From Paraspadella gotoi (Eukaryota; Chaetognatha): DNA of 64,000 nt. Below, piece after piece: positions 44,401 to 56,400 of this stretch. The stretch covers positions 6,767,489-6,831,488 of the forward strand of contig CM119265.1 of the NCBI GenBank assembly GCA_051294375.1, written 5' to 3'. The notes beneath the pieces were generated by a model. That model saw nothing but the letters and a program-made list of their open reading frames with translations. It made no database searches and was not told where the DNA came from. Every line of letters begins with the position of its first letter. The stretch's first letter is position 1. The position numbers and the translations under genes are program-made.

Positions 44401-47400
44401 GATTGCAAATTCAGGGCTGTTTAATATTAGTTATTTAGTCTTAATGACACTCACCTCTTCTAAATTTAAGCAGTCTGTTGATGTTGACACGTCATCGTGA
44501 AGATCGGAACTGAATGTGAATGTTGCAGATGAGAATTGTTGCATTTATTAAGCAAAGATTTAGCGAAATAAAGTATCGCAACCGCAAAAAAGAGAATCGA
44601 AAAATTTATACCGATACCATCGTAAAACTGATATTGTCTAATAAATGTTGGACTTATAGCGGAGCAAATTTATATCACTTACGTTTCCTTCTGCTCATTC
44701 TCCATTTCCTGCTTTCTTTCTTCCATACTTGCACCGTCGACAAATTCCTCTTCTTCGTCGGAAAGCATTTCGCAAGCCAGATTATCGTATGCAAAGCGTT
44801 GTTTATCGCCGAACCCTCTGACGATCGACCCTAAAGAGTCTTGCAATTGTTCTTTCTTTAGTTGGTCTTCGCTTCTCCCGTTTTTGCTTGCCTCAGTGTT
44901 GGCAGCGACCGCGTCGGCCGGACGCTTTTTTCTCGAACTCTTGAAATTCCCCGTCGTTGCTCCTGGTCTACGTAACCGTCTTTTAACGAATCGTCTCCTT
45001 TCTGGATCCAACAGTTCCAAGTCTGCTGTGGCCTCGCCGGCGCCCGCGCCGTACGAGCCGAAAGACTTGGAGGATTCGATTCGGGTTCGAACGGGCGTTG
45101 GGGCGTTTTTTCCGCACGTCAAACATGTGAAGTCAGGACTTAGCGACTCAGCTCCGGCAAAGGCCACGCAAGCGTGATACGGTTGATGACTGAAGGCGTT
45201 AACCGGCACGTTCTTGTAAACTGGACTTAACGAGAGTGGGTGCCACGTACTACGTTTATTAGGGTCACTTGAAGTGGCACCGCTGGAGGGCGTTTGGTGT
45301 GACGCGGCTTGACTCGGAGTCGTCCTAGAATACGGATAGCCGGAGGAAGAGCTGAAGCGTGAACGACGACTCAGAACCAGCAGAGAATCCCGCGAAAGTG
45401 GACAAGGACGCTCGAAGGAGGTTGTTGGAGTCGGCTTACCATAATTCAAAATCAATTTTTTTAGCAGTGTTTTATACCCAGATTTATATTAATGGGTTTA
45501 ATTAAGATTTTTCTCCCTATAAATGACCCTCCCATTTGAAAGATGTATGAAAGACATAAAATATTGTGATAGAGCAATTACTGAATCCCCATAGTTTTTA
45601 TTGGACCACCTTTTATTCTGACATGATAAATCGTTTAAGCCAAGCAGAAAATAATTTACTACGACGATCGTATATCCCCAGCTTTGATTTTTTTTTCTTT
45701 ACGTCGGCACACAAAAATAATGGTGAGCTTAGAAAATTTGAACCTGAGTGGTTTGTGTGTTGAATCGATCGTCAGCAGCGCAACCACGAGTCGAAGGCTG
45801 AATTTTGAGAATGAAAAAGAGGTTGCGAGAAGGTAAATTTTTCTTTCTATTCGTGCTATCTCTAGCGCGAATGATCGTTATCGAAATTGGTTAATTCCCT
45901 GGGAACATGAGCTGCTCATAAAGGGGAGAAATTTGTTGTCGGCGGTGCGAACCCGCCTCCTGCTTATTTTACCACAGTGTTGACGTTCCCATGTCGGCAA
46001 TGATCGCTTTTCACTCTGACGTCCTTGTTGGCGTCCCGCGCTTCTCGTCGGCGCCATCCAAAGTCTCTGGGAAGTGAAGAATTTGAAGTACTTCTTCCTG
46101 GCAGGCGATGCTCTCTTCCCAGGATCGCTGAAGGTGGCGGCCGCCTCGCTCGTTGGCGCGAAATTCTTTCCCGATGTTTTTTTTTCGTGGATCGCTCTCC
46201 ATCGGAATAAGAGCTTTCTTCCCCCTTCCCTTCCCCTACGTTGGACTCCCCTTCTGTGGATTGCCAATGAGCGCTAAGGCGCGATTTCGTTGAGTACGAA
46301 GAGAGAGAAGGGTTTTCGCAAGAGATGGCTGTTGCCGAAATAACAAAAAATTCATCGCCCGGTATAAGACCTGTTAGGAAAGAATTCTCAATTCGTTTTC
46401 TTTGTGGGGACCGGTGGTGGTTCCTACAGAATATGAAAATTTGGATTAAATATTATTAAATATGATAAATATGATTTTTCGCAAAAAAAAGGATACAAAA
46501 CAAGTCAAGAGTCAAACCTCTGGCTTTTTTATTATCTCCCACTTGTCAAAATAAAACCTTTTCCGTTCTGTCCAATTTGATATCCTCATAAATTGTTTCG
46601 TGTCAAAGAATTCTGAGCGGTATTTCAGGTCGATCCTTTGACTCGACCCTCATCAATAATGACAATATCGCATTTCGCGCGAAAATACTCGAGCAAAATT
46701 TTTTCCAACTTTATTAACGGTTCTAAGTTAATTTTATTCTGGTCAATTTTCCATAACGATACGTGTTTTTATACTCATAAAAAAAAAAAAATCACTGCAG
46801 GTTTCTAAACTCCTGATGGTTGCTGATCAATTTATACCGACTCCATCATGCTTGCCTGCAGGTACTCAGTAATCGCCCATTTTAACCACTTTTATTTTGA
46901 GCTTGAAGTGACGGCTAGGAGAGCGAGTCGCCATCCCCATCTGACAGTTTATAGTTGCAACACTTAGTGTGTCCAGTGGGCCTGGAATATTTTCCGTGTG
47001 TTGCTTTGCTTTCCGGAACTTCAGATCCGACGTTAGACTTACTAGTCGCCATCGGTGGTTCAATCAGCCTGTCAAAAAGGACCACTCCGACATAGGCTGA
47101 CACTCAAGTCAAGATAATGCAATATCACGATTCTGATGGAACAACACTATACAGAAGGCTTCATATTATAAAATGAGGTGGTCGTTTTTTGTGACCAGAA
47201 TTTGTTCCCACCAAACTAACTGATTGAAATTCATGAAATTTTACATATGCAGGGGTTGTACCCTATATCGAGACAAAACAATTAAAAGCTAAGAGAGTAC
47301 GAATATTTTTTCAGATTTTAAAAATCATTAAGAGCTCTAGAGTAATGATTATTTAAATTTTGACTCGATTCAGGGTCCCAACCCTGTAGTCCTAATGACG

Positions 47401-50400
47401 ATATAAATGGAACTATCGAGGCGAATTTTGATATTCAACCCCTGGGCTGAAATTGTTTGTAGCATCAGGTGCATTGACGTCTTGAACATATAAAAAACAT
47501 TTTAGAACTGATATTGATAAATTTTTAATAATTAAGCATTGTTTGAAGTTGTATGGTTCATCGTTTTACTTCTTTTTTTTACTAATTAATCCAAATCTGA
47601 CTTGAATCACTGCTGTTCATGAAGCTTAAAATTAAGATAAATTAATATTTTTGTGGTAATAAATACTTTTTTTTAAAACAAAAATAATTTTATAAATTTT
47701 TACAAAATTATGACCATTTTTTGCCCTTATGGTTCTATATGTATTCACATCGGGATCGTTCATACCAAATTTCAATGAATTTGGTCCAGTAGTTTATGCG
47801 AAACAGATTCTGGTCACAAAAAACCACTACCTAATTTTAAAATGTGAAGCCTTCTGTACATTTCGTCCCCAGGGGGTCTTGGACATTTTTCCGTTAGTTT
47901 CCGGAACTTCGGATCGACTCGCTAACAATTGACCGTACCAACCAACGGACTAATGCATTATGGTGATGGACGAAACTGGCCTATTTATTTGTGGGTAAAA
48001 TAGAATATTCACCGTTTAGGATCTTCCCAGTTGATTTTTTTTCTGCTTCTTATAAGCAAGTTTTTCAAATATTACCCCAACCCCCCTTAACCATAACCAG
48101 TAACCACCCCTAACCTTAATTACCCATAACCACCCTTAATCCTAACCACCTTAACCCTAACTAACCCTATCAAACTACAGTAATGATATATATGAATAGA
48201 AAAAAAAACGACCGGCTGGGTTCCGGTCGGCGAAAGTAGAATTATGCCTATTTGTGTGGCAACGATCTGGTTTTATGTTTGTGAATATGGAGGTGTCTAA
48301 GCCATCAACCACTAAACGGTGTAGCAGTTTTTTTAACCGGCGGACTTTGTTCGTTTCTGCTTTTAAAACCTTTTTGGGCCGTACCTGGCTTCAGGACATG
48401 TGGCAAGTCCTCGGGGTCTGTTTGCGTGGAAGTCGAAGTGACACTTCGTCTTTTGACAAGGTCTCCGGTATTTGGGTCGTTCGTCAATTTCCGGTGACGA
48501 GACTTTCCTGCTTACAAAAGACTCATCGTTGTTATCGAACAGAGTCAAGAACCTAATCTGATTGACCTTTTGTCCGTTCCAAAAGAACGAAGACGATTTT
48601 TTTTTCGCTTTCGATCTGCGATTCTTCCTCGAGAGCGATTTCTTTTGAATAAGCAACTGCACCGTAAGATATGTCGCTTGAATTGTTTACGAGATTCCGC
48701 CTGTGGAGAAATCTTCAATTATTTGAGTCGTTTGGTTGCTTTTCGGTTTTGGAGTCGTACTCTACTATTGTTGCATTGTCGGCTGTAACCAAAGATCCGC
48801 TCTCTTCATATGGACCCGGGATAACGTCCGTTGCCTGGCTCGAGGGCAGGAGAAACTAATTATTTTTTCATATTATTTTTCAATTGTTTTTTTTTCGCAC
48901 CTTAAAACAGCACCAAATTCGGAAGCATCTCCCAAAATCTAATTTTCGAGATGATAGTTGATGGAAAAGGTTCATTTTTACGTTTTAATTATTTGAGATT
49001 ATAAGTAGTATAAGCAGCCATCTTTTGAAATTTTGTAAAAATCCTAGATCAAGTTTTGACGAGTTTTTTTTTCGCATGACTGGGGTGATGTCTATAAATT
49101 TTCGAAGCAATTTTTCGTTCAAAATGCAAGACAACAAGTTGAAAAAAGGTTTTTTTTCTTTTGAAATGGACCGGGTGAAAATCGCGGTCGAAGAGGAGAT
49201 CACGTTCGAACTCTGAGCCGACGCCGCCGCCGCCCTCGCGGCCTCCGTGGCCGCCGCCTAATTGTTACAAATGGCTCGCGTCATCGCGATTACTCGGTTT
49301 CACCGGGTCGCGAGAAAGGAGGGAGAGGGAGAAGCATATGGTTAAAGGGAAATTAAAGGGTTTAAAAGTTTCTAAGTTCCAGATATTAATTAAAGTTTTG
49401 GTAAATATATTTTACCGTATTTTTTTTATTTTTTAACAAATTTCTGAAATCATGGGGTTGGTTTTTAAATATTTGCAAGCGTAATATCTGTCGACCATCC
49501 AAGGTAACTTTATCACATTGGATTGAAAAATTAACGGTAACCGCCACAATTCAAGGAATTAATGACTAAATAAAAATCGACCCAAAAAAAAAAAACATCA
49601 ATCCAATTGTAACAGTTGGCGGAAAATGGACGCGCGTGCGAAGAAAGGAGCGAGCAAATTCTTTTTATTTCTAATTTTATTAATTTAACGATCCGATGCG
49701 AATCTCGAAATTGAAAATATTTCTCTTGAAGATGGTATCGGTACTCATAATTCGTAATTTATAAGACAATATTGTTTAAAAATAAATTAATAATACAATT
49801 AATTATAAAAGCACTGGCACAAGCCGAACGTACTTACCATTCCGTTGAAACGTCCTCGGTTTTTTCCTCTTTTTGATTTTCGTTATTGAATTGGATGTGT
49901 TTGTTTTGGAGTCGTTTCTTTCGATCATCTTCGACTTTTTCTTCTCCACCACTATCATTATTCACACTCCCGCAACCATTATGTTCACCACAATGTTCGT
50001 TTTTCACCATCGAAGCGAATTCATTCTGTGATAAAATTAAAGTTAAAGAAAACTGAAGCGAGTTTTTCAAGAGGATCTTTTAGTCGAATGTTTACGAATT
50101 CTCTCATTCTCCCCCCCACCACTTTTTTTTGTGACACGGCTGCTACGAAAAGGTGATGCAGTGAAACAGAAAAAAATGATTTTCAAATAATTCTTTAAAA
50201 CCCCAGAAAATAAATATTATTACTTCAAATAAAAAATATCGGAAAAAAAATTATATATATCTACCATTTTTGGTATTTAGTTTTGTTTTTATTTTGAATA
50301 AAGTTAGTTATTATCGACGATATTGTATCGCTTTTGCCCATAAGTGGCGTCGTCGTCGTTGTTGTTGTCGTCGGCGTTCCAAATTATAGATCGCCTTTTT

Positions 50401-53400
50401 TATGATTAAATTTGGGTGTAGAAGCTGAAAATTTATATACAGCTTCTCATCATCGATGTGCTTAAAATTGAGTCTGGACAGTTATTAAATATGTTTTGTT
50501 TACGTTTTATCAAAACAAACAAATTTTCTCTTTCATTTTCATATTTCTTTCTCTCTTTCTTTTCTCTTTAATTACATGTCTCTCTCCCTCTCTCTTTTCC
50601 CTAGTCACTGATTCATAATCATAGGGGAAAAAAACGAGCCTGCAGCTGGCTTTGCAGATGGCTCTTCTTTTTCTCTTTTTTCTCCTGCTGCTTCTGCTGC
50701 TTCTGCTGCTGTCTTTTGATTTCTTTCTTTTCTCTCTCTCTCTTTCTCTCTCTCTCTCTATCTCTGCGTTTTTATTAAATAAAAAAATTGAATTAGGATT
50801 GAACTCGTAAAATTAGGCATCGCATTCGTGCACGTTATCATTTTGCTATTTTTCAGAAACTGTAACTTTAATTTTCTTCTGTACTTTATTATTTTTTTTA
50901 TTGACAATTGCAAAATAGAATTTTTCTTTGTTTATTATTTAATTTCCTTTTCTCAAATTTTCTTTTTTTTGTATCAAAATTTGAGGTCAATCCAGATTTT
51001 TCTTATGCTATTGTGACGATCCTTATGCTTTTAAGATTTTTTTTTAATTTGGTAATGCTAAAAGCCTTGTACCTCTTTTTGGTTCAAAAAAGTATTATTA
51101 TAGCTTTCAGAAAATAAGGAAAGATGCGCAACCTCAGGGCTGAAAAGAATTGCGTTAAAGATGTGAAAAAATATTTCACTGTCATACCTCAATTTGCTGT
51201 ATGAGAGCATGCCCAGATGAATGCTGGCAGTAGTCAATGCCGAGGAAAGGCATATCAAATATTGATAATGTTTTATATTATGGCAACGGAGGGACATGTG
51301 TGGTGCCTGGGGTGTGAGGCATCTCCCGACAGATGGCGCTCAGGGCTTTGGACCTGCAGTGACCACCCCATGTCACTGGCGTGTTTATGCCGACACCATC
51401 ACACTTTAACCAGCGTGACCGTGAGGGGGGATTGAACCCGGAACTCACGTTTGGTGAGGTGAGGTGAGCTATACGGGAGGCGAATTTAGGATTCGCCACA
51501 ATATACTTTTTATTGAATAAATGAATTACTATGTGATATACTTTTTTTTCTAGATAGTATCATGTGATCAAAGGGAATGCACTGGCGCAACACATTGGAA
51601 TCATCGTTCTTGTTTAATAGGAAACAAAAATAAATTCGACATATGAGAGTTAAAATCCTACATAATTATTAAAAAAGATGAATAAAGAATGGAAAGCTGA
51701 GATAAAGAAGGTTAAATTGCGAAAGTTGTTTACAAAAAAAATTAATATCGTTTAGTGTTTACCTTTGATTTTGTCACGCAATCCTGAGCGTAAGATGGTG
51801 TTCTTTTTTCTTTCCAAGCGTTTTGCGGTGACCCGGCGTGATTTGTTCCAGGGTCTGGGGGTAAAAGCGGTTTTTCCATATCCACTTTAACTTGGGTGAC
51901 AGGGACTGAGGACGTACTGCATTTATAGATTTGTAAATGTTTGCTTATGTAGTAAGTCGAGATTTACACAAAATTATTAAGATACAAAGTTTTTTGAGTG
52001 CACGAAATCTTTTTTTTTTTTATTGCTTTTGGTTGAAAACACTTACGTATTCTGGTTCGCGTTTCCAAGTAAAGGTATCATATCATCCATCATGTTCGAA
52101 ATGTTGTCCACTACTTGATTTATTTTGTTTGGGCTTTTTATTTGCGGCTCTAAATCGGTAGTCCCATAATAATTTTTTATTATGTTTCAAGAGTAGCAAA
52201 TGCAAACTTTGTTCTCACCGTCGATAGATGTAATGCATGTATTATCCTTTTCAACGATTCCCGCCACAGATATGACACCTTCACGAAGTCTTTTGTTTTC
52301 GTTATATTTACGCGATTTCGTAATCTGACGTGCGTCGCACAACAGCGGACTCGTCGTCGTTGATCGAGAGCTTAATTAAAATGAAATACATCCTTTAATT
52401 CATTTCAAAAATTTAGATTACACATGGTAACTAATTACTTACTCGTCGTCGGATGGAGTGATGATCAACACTTGACCCGATGCCATCTTTATTTCCGGTA
52501 CTTCCTCTTGCTGGCAGGTTTCTGGCCTTAAACTTATCACCTCTCGCTCAGGAGAGGCCACGGCTAACGAAAGGACAACCCGAGGAGCCCTTGACAAGCG
52601 CCCGGTCTGCGAGATTGGACCTCTGCGTCCCGAAGGAGATCTAAAAATGTAGTTTTGTATGAGAAAGCGAAGTTTCATATTGTATTGATTGAAAGTCCTT
52701 CAATGAAGGGTTGATTTATTCTTATTTCTATATTTGTTATTATTGGTTGATTTATTGTTTGGTTTATTTATAAATTAATTGATTGGTTCAGGATTAGGTG
52801 TCTAGATACCTCATTGTGACGTCGTAATTGGTGTTCTTTTGTTCGTCGCTGTCTTTCGCCTCTGTCTCCTCAGAAGAATCGATTCTCGACGACGACACTG
52901 ATGACGTCAGTGAATCCGCAGAAGGAACTTCAAGTTCCAGGCCTGGATCCGGTCTTTCCGGTGAATAGTTACTGCTATCGCCGATAGGGAGGTTATTCCT
53001 AAGAAACGCAGATTGAAGTGATTCGTTGAATCTGGAGTTAATCTCCTCTTGCTCTTCCTTTTGTAAAAGATTTATTGTTTGAGAGAGAGACATCGGAGGA
53101 CAAGTTTCTTCGATCTTTAGAGTTAAAAGTTCAAAACAGTTTTGGTTTTCCGGGGTTATTTCTTCAACAGTTGCATCATTGGTAGACGTTTTCAATTCTT
53201 CTTTTGGCAAATGTACTAAACTTCTAATTTCGTCGATATCTGCGTCCGGTTTTTTTTCGTTTTTAACCTTGTAAAAAAAAATTCCCCGTTTTAATTTTTG
53301 CAATTGCAATCATAGTTTTTTACCTTATTTTCACTCTGAAATTTTTTAAGTTTTTTTAGTGTCTCAAGCGTAGTGTCACTTTACAAAACAACACCGTGTA

Positions 53401-56400
53401 AAATAGGTAAGGTGAATTATTCATTTGATAGAACCACCGGTAATATAACTTCATACAGTTTTTTTTTTTTGTATCTACATTACCATAATTTATTTTTTAT
53501 TGATACAATGTACAGTAGGCCGGAACAGGTTGAAAACTAGAAGTTCTTCCAAATAAATAATGGTTTAAGTAACTGTTAGAGAATATAAAAATGAAAATAA
53601 TATGGATTTAATATGGTGGACTAAAATCCACCAACCGTTCATCAGCGGCCATTGGTGCCGGAGGCAAGTCATTCGCCTCCCAACCCAAAGGTCCGGGGTT
53701 CTAGCCCGGTGGTCGTCTGGCAGTTAGAGGGGACGGGGCGCTTAACCCGCCTGTAACATGGTGTTACAGCCTGATCCGAAGCTCAGGGACTGCTTATATT
53801 GAACGGTTCTGTCACTAACACATATCAATAATTACTGTCTCTTCATTGGTGAGCCCGACTTCCGAACACATCAGCAACAACACTTTCAGGCGACATGCCT
53901 CAACCTGGCGATGCACTTTCCGCCCACAACACATCAGGCGACATGCCTCAACTTGGTGACGAACTTTCCACCAACAACAATTCACTGAAGAGACGCAACA
54001 GACATCTTCCTACGGGAGGGGGGGATGTATGGTGGACTAAAATCCACCAACCGTTCATCAGCGGCCATTGGTCGCGGAGGCAAGTCATTCGCTCCCCAAC
54101 CCAAAGGTCCGGGGTTCTAGCCCGGTGGTCGTCTGGCAGTTAAGAGGGACGGGGCGCTTAACCCGCCTGTAACATGGTGTTACAGCCTGATCCGAAGCTC
54201 AGGGACTGCTTATATTGAACGGTTCTGTCACTAACACATATCAATAATTACTGTCTTTTCAATAATTTTAAAATTTAGCTTATTGATAAGCGCACGGAAG
54301 CATTTAAAGATTATTTTATTACTTATATAAAGTTTTAAACTTAATGTCGTGAGGAACGAACAACATTATACTAATGAACATTTATGTATAAAAAATTTTT
54401 ATTATAAATTTTACAATTTACGCATTAGGCCATATTTATACATAGTACTACTAATCCTATAAAAGTTAAAATTTCAAAATATTTTTTTAAAGATTTTTTT
54501 GCAGATTTGAATACGTCATAAAAAGTTGATATAAATAAATATAACTCTTTTTCTGATATTTGACCAACTTAATGAAAGATTTTTTAAAAAACTTATATTT
54601 TAAGCTGAAAATTAAAACTAAATATAGTTTTATATATATATATATATAGTTAAATATAGTTTTTTTTATATTTCTTCCACTTAATGAAAGAATTTTTAAA
54701 AATGATTTATATTTTCTTTTGACGAGGAATTCAAATCTTTAATAAAAATTAAAAAGAGCTTATTTTGTAATTTTTTGATTTTATAAAGATAGTATTATAG
54801 ATAAATATAGCTTAATTTTTTTTTACAAATTAATGTTCACTGAGCCGTATCAGTCCAGTTGAAGTCCCTGTATTCCTTACCCTTTTACCCCATACCAGCT
54901 TACTTTTAACACTATCCCCCTCTCCATTTTAAACTAGTAACTTTTAACCTTACTACTTTTTTGGGTTAAATTATTTTAAATGAACTAAAAAACCAGTCAA
55001 ACATAAATATAAAGCAATATATTTAATATGATCCCCAAAAAATAAGATGTTTCCAATCGTACGTAATAACGAAACAATATTTAAAAACATTTTTTCGGAC
55101 CTCCTGCTCTTTTTTCTCGACTGTCGAGATATCGTCCTTGAAATGGTTTTCGGTCTGGCTTTCGCATCTCTCCGACGAATAATTTCCAACCAGGCTGACT
55201 TCTGACTCCTCTAGACGAAATGTGTCGGGTAGTTTGTTTATAAAACCCTGAATGTAAATACGACCGAAAATAAATTAGTAGTTTTCTCGATTAAAGTAAA
55301 CTGATTGCAAACATTATTTTTTATTTTAAGATTTTACTGATGACGTAAAATTTTGCCTCAAAAGTCGCTCTTTAATCTTCTGCCTTCGATATAAATGGCA
55401 AGAATGTTTTCCCTATACTTAAGGCTTATTAATGGGTCATTAATGTTACCTTTAAACCACCATCAATCAGACGGATATAGGTTTTGATATCATCGTCCGC
55501 TTTTTGCGAAAACTCGATACCCAGTTTATAGATGGGAACTCGTCGTTGATCTAGTTTTTTGAAAACGTTGATCAGGAAATCCGCGACCTCCCTGTCCAAA
55601 GCAGGAAACGGGGTGATATCCTGTGGATTCGATTTCAGAATCTTTGTTAATGCTGTTTCATCTTTGAAAGATTCTGTTCCAACCAAGTCCGTGGACCAAT
55701 CGCAGTTGTTGCTTTTTGTGGAGGAAACAGTAATTTCAGCGCTTCGCGTCATAATCGGCGTTTGAACATCATGAAAACCTGCCGCACAATTGGAGGCACC
55801 AGATTCTTCAAACTTTTCATCAGTCGCGGGAACAGCAGCTAGAACTTCTTTGACGGTTTCCGCATTGAAAGAATTGTTTGTGATTCGTCTTCCGACTCGG
55901 CGAACGTAGAACCGAGGCGAACGCGGTGACGTGGGACGATCGTCTACCGCAACGCTCAGTTGGGCCGTCACCTTAGTCGTCTCAATCGCATTGTAAGAAA
56001 GGTCTGTCTCGATTCCATCAACTTGGGTGTCAGTTTTATTTGTTATTGAATCGTCGGGACTCGCGTTGACGTCTTTAAGAGAGACCGTTAAAGTTTCTTC
56101 AGGGATTTCCACCTCCGGTAAAATTGCCACCTCGTTTCCGCTCATCAGAAACGTTGATGGGTTTGATATGAAGAAAGCGGAAAGACCGACGCGAGATACA
56201 AATGCCTTCACCTAAGATAAGCAAGAACAAATAATGATTGACATTAAACTATTTCACGCCACAATGGTATGAAGGAAGGAAGGAGGAACGTGTTGTTAGA
56301 TAAATGAATCAAATTTGAAATAGTTTTAAATCTTAGTCCAGAAAAGTTTTTGAATTCGAAGAATTTGACTCCACCCACCCGAGTTTTCCGAAATTAAGTG

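Noticed and set aside
46900-47100. Minus-strand frame ending in TAG with an AATAAA downstream, suggesting a gene end that would split the large minus-strand gene
   Set aside because: A perfect donor (A|GTAAGT at 47042) and a phase-matching acceptor at 46253 carry the frame on, and modules of the same kind occur on both sides, so one gene is the better model.
47860-47940. Possible extra exon of the minus-strand gene with similarity to 46980-47035
   Set aside because: The similarity is between intronic sequences, no phase works with the neighbouring exons, and exon 15 joins exon 16 directly in phase.
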